A DNA stretch of 64,000 nt from Schistosoma mansoni (lineage: Eukaryota; Platyhelminthes; Trematoda; Strigeidida; Schistosomatidae), in contig NW_017386009.1 of assembly GCF_000237925.1 (NCBI RefSeq), positions 310,001 through 374,000 of the forward strand, in the 5' to 3' direction. The position numbers and the translations under genes are program-made. The notes under the pieces are model-generated. The model was given only the letters and a program-made list of their open reading frames with translations. It was not told the DNA's origin and did no database searches. Shown here piece after piece: positions 32,824 through 48,200 of this stretch; position 1 is the first letter of the stretch; the number at the start of each line of letters is the position of its first letter.

Positions 32824-35800
32824 CTTCAAAGAAATAATAAATAGTGAAATAGAGATACTTAAGAAGTACATTATGTGACTTACTTAGTATTGTTTGTTTA
32901 AATATTCCCATTGATATTTTTAGGACTGCAACTGGTCAGTCTCTAATTGGCATATGTGCATACTGTGCGTATTGCATTGATATAGCCTTAATTCACAAGT
33001 ATTGTAAGGAAGGATGGATAGTGGCTAGTATCCATTTTGACGCGCGTTTCGTCCTATTTGGGACTCGTCAACTGGATGTACCTGTATCTCAGAGTTGATG
33101 TTCACTTAGGGACTCGAACCCAGTACCTTTCGCTTCAAACGCCATCACGCTATCCACTCGGCCACTGATTCCACTGCTAGCCACTATCTATCTTTGCTTA
33201 CCATAATGTGATTTAGTTTAAATAGATAAACCTTAACTATATATAACTAAATATATAAATATAAGCAAAGATGGATGATGGTTTACAATACTTGTGACTT
33301 CAGGCAATATCAAAGCAATCCGCACAGGATGGATATACACCGATAAGAGACTAATCAATTGCAGTGGTAAACATCAACTTTGCTCTCCTTGCACAAGCAA
33401 GTGGCTATCAAGACTCAGTAGCTATGTGGATGACGTTTGAAGCGAACGATACTGAGTTCGAGTCCCACAGTAAACATCAATTTTGAGATGCAGGTGCATC
33501 CAGCCGACGAGTCCCAAATAGGACGAAACGCGCGTCAAGCTGGATTCCACTGCTAGCCACTATACATCTTTGCTTATGATGCGTGTGAATTAAGGTTATA
33601 TCGAGGCAATACGCACAGTATGCACATATGCCAATAAGAGACTGGTCAATGGGAAGATACAAACAAACAATATAAAATGAATTTATATAAATATAAAACA
33701 AAAGAATTCATAAAGAATATGTTGTTTTAAAATGATTCATTAACATATTTTAAGTTTTCTACAGGTTCATAGACGTTATGGTTAGAATATAAAATTATTA
33801 TACATATACACTACGCTCCGATTCTAACCCTAATGACTCTAAGCCTAACTCATAACTACTGTAAACCGAAATCTCGTAATCATAACATCAAACTTCTACA
33901 AACATTACAATGAAGTATCATTCGATATAGTGTCTCTGTGTACTTATGTACCGACTTATCACTCCCGTATTCATATGCGAATGTTTTCGTAAACACAACT
34001 CTTATAAAAGGATGAAAATTTAGAAAGTCGGAACTATTTTTCAGGTTTATTATTATTCATATTTTGTTGTATAATGAGTAGATAAATTTATTGTGACGCT
34101 CCTATATTCCGTTTATTGTAAGCTTTCGGTGGACCCATCAACTGTCTCTCTACAATTTAATATTTGCTTATTATTGCTAGTTAATTATGCGTTGCATGCC
34201 CTGTCCTCTACCATTCTGACACGGTAAGAAAATTCTCTAAAACTTGATTTTAGAGAAGACATAGCGGGTAACATTTTAACATGACGAATCAGAAGATTTG
34301 TTGGAAGGACATTTCATGCTGCCAAGATACATTAGTCAACTTCTAGCCTGATTAGTTAATCATCATTTTGATATTATGTTGACGTAATTCGACTAATATA
34401 ACCTTCCTCTTTGTATTTCCGTAGGTTAAACTTGTCTTGGTCACACATCTTACCGTTATTACTATGCACTTGCAAACGCTTTGAAAAACTTATACAACAT
34501 CCACCCCTATTTACTAATTCGATATATTACGTGATTTCTAATTTGTAATGACAGTATATTAACTCCTTCATTTCATTGTAACCATGTTTATTTTGATCAA
34601 TAATCTTTACACTTTCAATTCATATAATAAACTAGTTCAAGTCAATAATCCATTTGGTCATCCTGACATAAACGATTTCATTTTATTTTATAACTTTAAA
34701 TGTAAACAATGTACTTTGCCATAAACCTGACCACCTTTTGGATTATTAATTTGGATATATGAATTGTAGAACCTGAAAAGAATATTCTTAGTTCATATGT
34801 TAGTGTTTTAATATGATGGGAATTTTCAGCGACTAACATCCATCCTTCTAAATTCACATTATTATTATTAATAATAATATAACTCCACATGTAGCTCTTC
34901 AAAAGTTACTGTCGGTTTCAAGACTGAGTAAAGAAGAAATGTTGAACATGGGGTCAGCAACCGCATCTCATACGAGGGACTACAGTGCAAAGTCGTGCAT
35001 GGAGGACAGCTAAAAGATGCATTTCCAGTAAGGACCGGAGTCAGACAAGGCTGTCTACTCTCCCCCTTCCTCTTTCTTCTGGTGATAAACTGGATTATGA
35101 AGACTTCGACATCTGAGTGGAAACACGGAATACAATGGACATGTCAGAATCATTTAGAGGATTTGAACTTCGCAGATGACCTAGCCCTCCTATCTCATAC
35201 ACACGAACAAATACAGACGAAGACAACAAATGTAGCAGCAGCCTCTGCATCAATAGACCTCAACATAGACAAAGGAAAAAGCAAGATTCTCAAATACAAC
35301 ACGGAGAACGCCAACCAACTCAGTCATATTTGATGGCGAAATTCTGGAGGAGGTGGAAGCATTCACGTACCTGGGAAGCATCATTGATGAACAAGGAGGA
35401 TTTGATGCAAATGTAAAGGCGAGGATTGGCGAAGCAAGAGCAGTATTTCTACAACCGAAGAACATATGGAACTCAAAACAACTGTCAACTAACTTCAAAG
35501 TGAGAATTTTCAATACGAACGTCAAGACAGTCAGTCCTACTGTACGGCGCTGAAATGTGGAGAGCTACTACATCCATCGTCAAGAGGGTACAAGTATTAA
35601 TAAACAGTTGCTTACGCAAAATACTCAACATTCACTGGCCGGATACTATCAGCAACAGCGTTTTATGAAAGAGAACAAACCAGATTCCAGCTGAATATGA
35701 ATTTAAGAGATGTTGGAAGTTGATCGGACATACATTAAGGAAATCACCAATATGCATTACAAGGCAAGCCCTAACTTTGAATCTGGAAGGGAAGCGGAAA

Positions 35801-36266
35801 AGAGGAAGGCCAAAGAAAACATTACGCCAGGGAATAGAAGTACATATGAAAAGGATGAATGTTAACTGGAAAGAACTGGAAAGGATTGCCCATGACAGAG
35901 TTGAATGGAGAATGCTGGTGAGCGGCCTATGCTCCTCCACGAGGGGTAACAGGCGTAAGTAAGTAAGTAAGTAATATACTAAAAAAAACTTTTGTCTCAC
36001 TAACTTAACAATGATTAAACTATAATTACTATAAGAATGAAAAACATCATATTATATTATCATCTACTATCATTTACAAGCAAATTTCTAAATGAATGCC
36101 AATTCATTAACATAGTAAGCCTGAAATAAATCTATTCAACTTCACTTTTTTTTTAAAAAAAAGCAAAGAAACATTGGAATAAAAGTAAATTCTGAATGAA
36201 ATAACCCCCCCCCCATAAGAAATAACTTAGTTGCCAATGTACATAACGTAATCAACGTAATCAACA

Positions 36267-36298
<32 letters not shown>

Positions 36299-39200
36299 AT
36301 AGATGTTCTATTTTACGACATTTAAACAAAAAAGAAAAAGCAAAATGAGTGAATTACTGAATATTCATAGTTATAATTAAATTTCTATTATTAGTAGTAG
36401 TAGTAAATTAGTAGTATGAATAGATATCAACGAAAAAAAATAAACATCCATAGTATTATTCCGAATTTATACTAAATAAAAGACAGAATTTAATTAAAGA
36501 AAGTATATAAGTATAATCAAACCAAAGAAATAAAGATGGATAGTGGCTAACAGTGGATATCGAGGCAATACTCACAGTATGCACATATGTCAATGAGAGA
36601 CTGACCAGTTGCAGTCCTAAAAGCATCAATGGGAAGATTCAAACAAGTAATACAAAGAAATAAAATCACTATATTTATAATAATAATCATTTGTAATTAG
36701 TGTAAAGATTATGATTATTCATGAGGAAACAATGTTGAATCTAAATCAAGGCAACAGTTGCGAGTGTGATGATGACAATGAACATAAATGAAAATGAAGA
36801 AGAAATTTAGAATAGAATAGATAGATGGAAACCGAGAAACATTGCTCAATGGGAAGATTATAGTAGATGAATTATACATACATACATGATCGGCTTTGTT
36901 CTATTGTAACTGGTATTCCCATCCTATCTAATGATGATACATTTATACACATACAGATTGCCAATCTACATAAGTTACAATGCACATACACATATATACA
37001 GGTAAAAATATATTTTTTTTATGGAAAATAATTCAACATGTTAAAGTGATAATATAACCGGGCATACAAGTCAGTCACAACTACTTCACTCCCTATCGTT
37101 AGTTTAGGTGTCGATACAACCCAATCCTGAAGTAACATTTTGCATTTCGATGGGGAGAATCGCATCCCGAACATGCCTGCATTGTTGACCGGGCATATTA
37201 AATATAATCTTGTATACTTAGGACTTTGAATTATATTATTTTGAACAAAAATTAATATGATCACTATCTCCCTATCCGAAATCAATATAAATATTAACAA
37301 AGTTAAAATAGAAAATGTAATAATTGATAGTCAACAATTTCTTTAATTATCATAGTCATTATTTTATTGTAATGAAAGTTGATAATAAACTAGTTTATAG
37401 ACAGGATATATATATTGCTAACATTCAGTGGCAACATCATGTTAGTAATACAGAGGTTCGGCATCGTGTGTTCGGGCGCAGAGACGATAATTCAATTGGT
37501 GTCACCATCTTGAAACACCGACTTCCGTGGCTTGGACATGTTCTACGAATGTCGTCCCAGAGAATTCCACGTCGTGCATTATTTGCCGACTCTGGGACTG
37601 GTTAGAGAAAGCGGAGAGGAGGTCAGTGTATGACATGGTGTCGTGGCATGAAAGAAAGCTGCAAAGGGCTAGCTCCTGTTGGTCCTTCACGACTCCCTGG
37701 CTGGGGCCCAAGAGACGGCGCAACACAGTGGCTAGAGGCATTATCAGATATGGCTCAGAATAAAAGCCAGTGGCGAGCCTGCTGTAACCTTCTTTTATTT
37801 TCATCATAAAGAGTGGTCATAACTTCCTGAACTGAAAGAGTTCTTCTGGTTGTACACTTCAGTTTCCCCCATCATTACTCTTATTTTTTTATATGAATCT
37901 TACCCCTTTTTTCTTCCCATTCTCATTGTTTTGTGTGGGGCATATATATATCTGGTTTCATATAGAAACACATAAATACAAATAAAAAAGGTAACAACAA
38001 TTTTATATTGAAAATTTTTACTGCATAGTAACAAAATTTACACACAAAAAAAGAGAAACAAAAAAGAACATAACAATAATCAATTACATATAACAAACAA
38101 GTCATTGAATAATAGAATAATAAATTTTTATCATTTCAATAATTTGATTAATGTTCATAGTTTATTTGATTAGTTAATTAAACAATCTGACATTAAGAAA
38201 TAGTGGAAAAATTAAAAAAAAAAAGTCATGTATATTTATCATTACCATCACCCCCCCCCCTTATATATGTGAGATGTATATATATGAAACACTTTATTTC
38301 AACCTACATTCTGGTCAATTATTTAGATAAATATTTAGGAGAAAAAAATGCTTTCTCCCCTATGGATAAATTTGTTTTGGGTTAGATTTTTATAGATTAA
38401 TTAAAGACATGATTATTATTATTGTAGGTATTTTGTATTGGGTTTAGTTGTTTAAATTTGATTTTATTGATTAGACAATATATTTTTTGATTTTCATAGT
38501 TGAAATCATCAGTCAATTGAAACTAGACCACCATGGAATACTTGGAAGCACTAGGCGGCCGTTTCGTCCTATTGTGGAACTCCTCAGCAGTGCGCATACT
38601 GGAGTTCTAGTGAGAAGCAGTGATTAGTAGAGTTCAACCAGGTCTATTGTGAGATATCAACTCACTGAAGACAATTGGTGAACGGTTGATCAACTTCGTG
38701 GATTGGTTGAAGTTAGACATTAACACCATCGGATGCCGGCTCAGTAGTCTAGAGGTTAAGAGCTCGCATGCATGCATGCCTCGCTCGCGAGGCGGGATCG
38801 TGGATGTGCACTGCTGAGGAGTCCCACAATAGGACGAAACGGCCGTCCAGTGCCTCCAGATTATCTATGGTGCTCTATCTTCAAGTGACTCATGATTTGA
38901 ACTATGAAAATACTGAAATCTCCACAAAACCCCTTCTTGATTTATCAGCTAATGAAAAAAAATTAAATGAATTCAATGGTATAATACGAAATCTTATTAT
39001 CCTTCACTGTAAATCAGTCTGTAATTGTATTAAATTAATTGGAGGTGTTTACAAGATGTGTTTCTTAATTATTCAACTAAACCAAGAAATTGAATCAGCC
39101 TATAAAGTTTTTAAGCCATGTTGCTAGGCCTTGACTACCTGGTTAGGCTCAGCGCGATTATTGTAACCAACAGTTTGTAGACACTAGGTGACATGGTTCA

Positions 39201-42200
39201 AAATTAATCACAATGACGCAGATGCACTCAATTTTTGCCTTCCCTTAGACGTTTAACCTTAAATTTATCTTACAGTCTTTATTCCTCGACAGAATTGATT
39301 CTTTTCAAATCCTATTTTCTATGCTTAATGTTTTCTACTACCACTGATATTGTTATTATTTCTACTATTCTGGAATCTATTTTTATAATCTTTATCTCGC
39401 CGTATAGGCACTTTGAGGCAATACATATATGTGCTAGGTCTCACTTTGCATATGACTGACAGAATAAATGAATGATAACAATAGGATTAGTTTTTATTTC
39501 CTATGTAGACGGAATAATCCACACGCTATTACTTTGAACAATGACGTGACTCTTCTTTTTAGAAATTTACAGCAATCAATCACATGAATAAATTACCAGA
39601 ACAAAGTTCCGATAATCTTCATCTTCTTATTACACTATCCAACTAAGGTGACTACTCTGTTTCAGTAACTGAACATATAATGACTTAGTGTTTGAAGAAA
39701 TCGATTGATTGAAATATTTACATTCAAAAGAATATGTACATTGTATGTTCCTGTGGCATCTGTTATATTGACAATATGTTACACTGAATTCCAATATCAC
39801 AACCAGTGTTACATCCACTAACTTATTTTCATTATATAGTAGTATAGTAATAAACATAACTGTATGGTTACTGAGTAAGAATTCAACAACTTCAGTAAAT
39901 ACATAGATTAAACTTTTTTTAACAAAACTAGAAAATAATTTGAAGAGAAAATCTAAGAAAGCGTATGGAGAATATGAAGATTTTCGACATTCACAATAAT
40001 AATGATAATATCATGCAATCAGCACATTTTTACCATCCCCAAGATCGATTTCTGATACCGTAAGAATTGCTTACCAAACAAAGGAAAAGTTAATAACAAC
40101 AAAATTTGGACGAAAAAACTTTTAGATTTTAGCTGCTTAAAGGTGGTCAGTAGGAAACTCTCCATGACCTAGATATCATTCTAATTATAACTTCGAAGTA
40201 AATAGTCCCTGTAATTATGAAAGAACTGATACTACCTGTAGAGTGCGGATCCAGTTAGTTCGGCTGGCTTTACAGCCTAAAACTTTACCATTGAATTATT
40301 CGGACTGAATCTGACCTCATACAGTACTCAGATACGTATAGTTAGTTATTAATGTTCGATCAAATTAGGTAATATAGGTGTAATCACCTCATTTGTTACT
40401 TCAAGAAAAAGATAACGTTTAATCAACTGATCAAAATCTCTGTTAGGTCATTTTCAACTAACATTCATTCAAATTTTTTTCAAGTTTAATTCACAAGTCA
40501 ATCTAAACTAGACCACCATTGAAAACCTGGAAGCACTAGACGGCCTTTCCACCCTAGAATAGGACTTCTCAGCAGTGGGCATCCACGACCGCGCATGCTA
40601 GACTCGGACAGACCTTCGGTCTCGAGTGCGAATGCTTAACCCCTAGACCACTGAGTCGGCATCCCATAGTGTTAATGTCTAACTTCAATCGATCCATGAT
40701 CTTCCACTGCCTGAGGTGGATAACTTTCTTCGACCCGATACGGTTTGGACTCCACTGGCCAGGGCTCAACTCGAGAATTTAACTGGAAAATAACATAATC
40801 TCCACAAATCTCCACACTGACAAATTTCTTTCTCAGAGAAATATGCTGTATAAGTTCACTACATCAATATCTACTATTAACGCGTATAAACTAACTGATT
40901 CATTTGCGTACATTTAACATGAACTATACTCAAATTCAAATGTAATTAAAAAGTGTACAGAAATAATATGAAATCATTTTCAAATAATGAAGTAACAAGG
41001 AACAAACATTCAAAAGTTGTTATACCTCATGATAGAACAATCATAGATTACCAATAAGTGACGCATACTAAGCAGGGGATTTTACACCAACCGATATATC
41101 CTACAGATGAATTTAAGGATATATCTATGTTTGACAATTCCCAACCCTCTTTTGATCTACTCTTATATCAACTAGTATTGATCATCATGGTAGACCATTG
41201 ATTAGGATATAAGTAACACATATAAATCAACCATCCAGATCAGAGGACAAAACTCTATCGAAATCATCCACCTGAGCTACAATAATTCTCCACCATCTCA
41301 AAATCAACCGCTCAAACAGATAAACATTTAAAACTTTACAGATCAGTATATCATATTATACATCGCCTATGTATTAATCTAAGGATAAAGTACGAGATTA
41401 ATAACAAGAACTGATCAAATTTAATTCAAAATAACAACAAAGGGATCATTGAAACTCTTACTAATAATGTCAGTCAGTCAGTCATAACATAGAACTTCGT
41501 ACGTACGTACGTACATCAGTTCGAGTTGCCATACCACATTAACACAGAGATGCAGTTATCGATTCAAATCCTATATTGGTAGAAGTAGTAAGAGTATAAG
41601 CATTAATGTGAAAGATTAGGGTTTGAAGATGTTATTGAAGAAGCATAATCTAGTGAAGTAAATTTAGAAAGAGAAAAAGATAGAGACATGAAGAATTCAG
41701 AAAGTGAGAATTTTGGAGAACATAAAGAGTGGATGCACCTTCGCCAATGCAAACGATTTTGAGCCATGTCATTCAAGGTCTCTAACCATCGATTGCTATC
41801 ATCTCGCAAATCCTAACTAATAATGACATAAACATCATACCCGTTTAACTAGTGAGTAATTATCTGAACACAATAGTTCTATGAATAATATAATGATGTT
41901 TAAAGTAGGGAAAAAATACAATTAGGTTTCAATCCCATTATAATGATAAATACTGGTATACAGATACATTCAATTGAACAGTTATAAATAGAACAGAATG
42001 CAGATCTTATAATAACAGATTTTACTATTAGTTTAACTGAATATATTGAAATGGTCATAATGAATAGATTACATTGAATAGCACACATGAACCGATGTCA
42101 AGTGTAATTGTTTCGACACGTACTAAATTACATCTCATTAAACCTTAATAATGATTATCAGTATGGAGTTGTGGAGATTGTTAAGTTTTTGATTGAGATT

Positions 42201-45200
42201 ATAAATCGATCAACGTTAGACTACCATTGAAAAGCTGAAAATACCATACGGCTGTTTTGTACTAGTACGGGACTCCTCAGCGACGTGCATCCACGATCCC
42301 GCAAGCGGGATTCAGACCCAGGACCTTTGGTCTCGCACGCGAACGCTTAACCTCTAGACCACTAAGCTGGCATCCAACGGTGTTAATGTTTAACTTCAAC
42401 CAATCCACGAAATTGAGCGACCATCTTCCATTGTCTAAAGTAGATACCTGTCTCTACCTGAATATCATCAGAGAAAACGTTTGCCTATAACTTTAAAAAC
42501 TTATTCATTAGGTAAAAATATAGTTATCGTTTACTAACCAACATGCAATCAAAATCAAAAAATGACAGGATGATTTGCGCTAATTAGTCTAGAAAAAAAC
42601 AATCATATAATTTAATTGACAGAATTATCCAGTCTAATGAGTAGTATAAATAAAAATTTGAAATAATGAAACTTTTATGTCATCCCCAAATAGTTTAAAC
42701 TGTGAATTTGTTCAATAAGTTGCCTCTTATCAATTGCATAACAATAGGCAATATCGTCAGCTTCACTTGAGTACACACATATACATACATCAGTGGTTAA
42801 AATGATAATAACAGTGTAATTTATAAGCAAAGATGGATAGTGGGTAGCAGTGGACTCCAGTTTGACGCGCGTTTCGTCCTACTTGGGACTCGTCAGCTGG
42901 ATGTACCTGCATCTCAGAGTTGATGTTCACTGTGGGACTCGAACCCAGTACCTTTCGCTTCAAACATCATCGTGTTCTCCGCTCGGCTATGCTTGTGAAT
43001 TTAGGCTATATCGAGGCAATACGCACAGTATGCACATATGCCAATTAGAGACTGACAGTTGCAGTCCTAAAAACATCAATGGGAAGATTCAAACAAACAA
43101 TACTAAGTGTAATTTATACTTTCACAATTTGATTGGCAACAAGGGATCAGCCAATATTGTGATTAGATTTAAATTATATATTACTCATTATGAACTACTA
43201 CATGTTCTATCAGCTTAAAAAGATAACTTGGTCGACAAACAGAAAAATAGAAGTGAATAAAGTAAATCTTATCATTCCTACCAACCCTGCATCGAGCAAT
43301 CGAAGCCAGAACCTCCAGTCTCTCGCCCAAACGCCCGAGCTCTAGACAACTAGACTGGTGATCAATAGAGTTAGTGTTTAACTCCAATCCATTTATGACA
43401 TTGCGCGATCAACCATGTCAGGTATAAAAAAGTTATCCACTGAATGAAATGGACGATGATTACAAAATATAGTGAATTTTATTCGTTTAAAAGGGAAAAG
43501 ATGAAGCTCCATAGAAGAACAACACCCTAGTTTCAACAAATTCACCTTATAAATACACACTTTTAAATAAACAACAAAAACTATGTTTAGTCCCAGAAAT
43601 ATCTCCAGTCAGTGCTTATAATTCATTGAGTAGTAAATTCACTCATGATTTGTGGGAAAGTATTAAGAGTACTGTAAAATGAATATAAAATTTAAATAAA
43701 CCCACTTCATCACTGAGTTACAGGTAAATTCAACTGAAAAGGTCTGAATAGGAATAAATGTGCACTTTGGATTACACTACTAGCCACAATCAGTCTTTTC
43801 TAAACAACTTATAACTAGTAAAAGGAAAAACCAGCTCTTCTATCCCATAAACATCAACAAATCCAAATGAAGATAACTATTGTAGCAGAAGCCTCTACAT
43901 CAGTATGCCTCAATATACACAAGGCGAAAATCAATATCCTCAAATACAACATAGAGAACACCAAATGAATTACACTTGATGGAGAAACTTTGAAACAGGT
44001 GGAAACTTTCACATTTTTTCCCGGACAGCATCATCGATGAACAAGGAGGATATGATGCAGATGTTAAGTCAAGGATTGGCAAAGTAAGGGTAGCATTCCT
44101 ACAGTTAAAAAACATATGGAGCTTAAAAAAACTGTCGACCAATATCAAAGCCAGAATCCTTAATACGAACGTCAAGTCATTTAGTTCTACTGAAACTGGG
44201 GGAACTACTACAACCACTATTAAAAAGCACATTTGTAAACATTTGTGACATGAAAGGATAGAAACAATTTGTCTGCGCAAAGTACTCCAGATCCGTTGGC
44301 CGGATACCATCAACAATTTACTATGACAGAGAACGAACCAACTTCCAGCTGAGGAAATTAGGAAAAGATGCTGGAGGTGAATTGAACATAGATTGCGGAA
44401 CTCGTCAAACTGTATCATGAGGCAAACGCTAACTTGGAAACCTGAAAGGAAAAGGAAAAGAGGAGGACCCAAGAACGTATTGAATCGAGAATTGGGGGCA
44501 GACATCAAAAGAATGAGTAGAAATTGTAAAAAACTGGGAAAGAGAGCGCAGGACAGAATTATTTGAAGAATCCTAGTGGGCAGTCTATCCTCCTCTACGA
44601 GGGATGACAGATGTAAGAAAGTAAGTAGGAAAATGAAATATCAAGGAATTCACATATACCAACTAAGAATAACCGAAATTCATGGTTTACTATTAATAAT
44701 GGTGAAATATAAACTATTATAAACAGTGTAAAAATTTGTATATAGCGGACAAAATACCTGGCATGTGCACAGATCCATTGATCTATAATTGCCGAACCAC
44801 CTGGGCCATAAGATATCCACTCGAATTCAGTTGGTTCAAAATGAAATATTTGAAGTGGATAAAGTAAACTTTTCAAATTTTCAAGTTCTACATATGGAAT
44901 AAATGTAATAGAAAATAAGTAAAATGATAGTCCAAAAATATACTACTTCTATTACATAATATTAGTAGTTTTGAAGTATCACACAATAAGACATCCATGT
45001 TATGGCTTGGAATTAATAAAAATTTTCAGACCAAGTAGACTTTATATTTTAAATGGTCAAATTTCTCCAAGTTATTTCAGTCTGATCAAGTTAATACTTA
45101 TGGAACATGACTCCTTTGAGTTGAAGGTGTTTGGTAAGTCTATATGCTCAATCATCTTTATCTTACAGTACACAAAACGTGATAACTCCATGTGAGTAAC

Positions 45201-48200
45201 TGTGACACTCTCATAAGAAGAGAAATTTAAATCTTACACAACGTGATTTCACAAACGGTAGTCTTTTTAGGCTCCTTCTGAATAGGATTCTTTGAAAGTA
45301 TAGACCAATATCTTAGTATCGGTAGACCGATGAAGTATTTAACATTACTGATAGTGTGGGTCTCCGCTACACAGTGGTTTGAGTGTAAAACTTTCGCTGA
45401 ACCAAACTTTTCTCAACTTATCTAAATAAAACGTCTCTATATGCGATTTTTAAAAGCAGTATTAACCAATAAATTCATTCCCAATTCAGCATTATATTCT
45501 GTATATAACTAAATGATCATCAATTTTGTTTAATCCAATATATTTTCATAGTTGAAATCATGAGTCAATTGAAGCTAGACCATCATGGAAAACCTGGAAG
45601 CACTGGACGGCCATTTCGTCCTATTATGGGACTCCTCAGCAGTGCGCATCTACGATCCCGCACTCGAGAGATTCGAACCCAGAACCTACCAGTTTCGCGC
45701 CAGAGCACTTGACCGATAGACCACTGAGCCGGCATCCAACGGTATAATGTCTAACTTCAACCAATCCACGATTTTGAGCAACCGTTCACCAATTGTCTTT
45801 AGTGAGTTAATATCTCTGAAACAGACTTGGTAGAACTCCACTGGCCACTGCTTCCCACTAGAACTCAAGGAAATATCTCTTGAAGTCAGTCACTAGTGAG
45901 CATATGATTATAGATCAGAGGGGGTTTTGTGGAGAATTTAGTATTTTCATAGTTGAAATCATGACGAAACGGCCGTCCAGTGCTTCCAGGTTTTTCTTGG
46001 TGGTCTAGCTTCAATTGACTCATGATTTCANNNNNNNNNNNNNNNNNNNNNNNNNNNNNNNNNNNNNNNNNNNNNNNNNNNNNNNNNNNNNNNNNNNNNN
46101 NNNNNNNNNNNNNNNNNNNNNNNNNNNNNNNNNNNNNNNNNNNNNNNNNNNNNNNNNNNNNNNNNNNNNNNNNNNNNNNNNNNNNNNNNNNNNNNNNNNN
46201 NNNNNNNNNNNNNNNNNNNNNNNNNNNNNNTTGGTGGTCTAGCTTCAATTGACTCATGATTTCAAATATGAAACTACTGAAATCTCCACAAAACCCCTTC
46301 TGATCTATAAACCAATATAGCTGTGAAGTTATTTTATGGCTTTTTTTAAAACTGCAATGTTTAGTACAATGTAAATGGGCCTCAAAATATCTATCAGTCA
46401 ACATCAAAGTCAAGATTTTTAACATTCACATCAAAACAGTTCTATTGTACGGGGATGAAACTTGGAGAAATATTATAACCATCATCAAAAAAGTACACTC
46501 ATTTTTAAAAAGTTACTCACACCCAATACTCAAGACCCGTGACTAGACATCAAAAATAACCCAAAGTATCAGAGAACAAACCAGCTTCCAGCTGATAAGG
46601 AAGTTAGGAAAAGATGCTGAAGGTAGATAGGACACAAATTCCCGAAACCTTTAAACTGTATCACGACGCAAGCCCTAACTTGGATTTTTCTATGTAGGAG
46701 GAAAAAGGGGCAGACCAAACAACTACATTGCATCGGGAATCGGAGGCAGACATAGAGAGAACGAATAGAAATTGGAAAAAACTAGAAAGAAGAGTGGAGG
46801 ACAGAATTAGTTGGAGAATTCTGGTGGGTGGCCTACGCTCCCCGACGAAAGGTAACAGGTATAAGCAAATAAATAAATCAGTCAGTCAGTCAAAACATAG
46901 AACTTCGTACGTACGTACATCAGTTCGAGTTGCCATACCACATCAGCAAAGAAATGCAGTTGTCGATTCAAATCCCATAGTGGTAGAAGTAGTAAGAGTA
47001 TAAGCAGTAATAGGAAAGATTAAGGTTTGAAGATGTTATTCAAGGAGTATAATCCAATGAAATAAATTTGGAAAGAGAAAAAAAATTAAGGAACGTGAAG
47101 AATTCAGAATATTAGAATTTTGGAGAACATAAGGAGTGGATGCACTTACGCCATTGCAAACGATTTTGAGCCATGTCATTCAAAGTCTCCAACCATTGAT
47201 TGCTATCATCTCGCGAATCCCAACCAGGTAGTCTACACCTACCAACATGGCTCAGTCCACTTGTCAGTGACTTCATGGATTTGTGCCACGTTTTGGTCTG
47301 GCTGCCCCTAGCTTTCTTCCAACTTACTCCTACACTATAAAACATTGCACGTCGGGGCAGTCGGTGGTTGGACATACGTAACACACGTCCCAGCCATCTC
47401 AACTGATCAAGTCTCACTACTTCATCAATCGATTTGTCATCCTTACCCAGTACCCGTTTCCTAACAACTGCATTATTTACCCGGTGGTCCCAGGATATAC
47501 GAGCAATGCTTCGAAGACACCTATGATCGAGTACTAGTAGCCTACGAATATCCTCTACTCTTATCGGCCATGTTTCACTGCCATAAAGTAGGACGGAACG
47601 AACTGCTGCACAGTAAACCCGTCCTTTGGATGCTAGACGGATATCTCGCCTACGCCATAAATGACGCAAGTTGGCGAAAGCTAGACGAGCCTTCTGTATA
47701 CGTGCTGAGATTTCGTCACACACCAGACCACAAGGGCTGATGAGACTCCCAAGTTAGATAAATAGGATATGCCAACTGAGAATGGTTCAGAGAAGAGTTC
47801 TCTTTTATCCGAATTCATTTTCGAAGCTATACAGTTCCAGATGTACACCTATTTTTCAAAAATTTTAATCTAATATCATCACATTTTTCCTTTTATTTCT
47901 TTTCATTATTGATCTTTTACCTCGAACCAACTTATTTCGGTTTCCATGCTGTTTCTGATTACAGTTCATTTGAAATTCAATATTTCATTTTGTCACATGA
48001 TCTAAACCTTCTTTTATAATTAATAATTTATCAACATTATCTTGGTAAATATTTAAGTTCACTACAACCTACATTTTCAGTTTCTTAATAAAGATATTCA
48101 TATAACCTCTCTGTTATCATTGTTAAACAAATCTATTATTATTATCAGAAGGGGTTTTTGTGGAGAATTAGTATTTTCATAGTTGAAATCATGAGTCAAT

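Noticed and set aside
42850-43218. 122-codon ORF as a gene
   Set aside because: It reads antisense through a SINE B copy, including the ribozyme.
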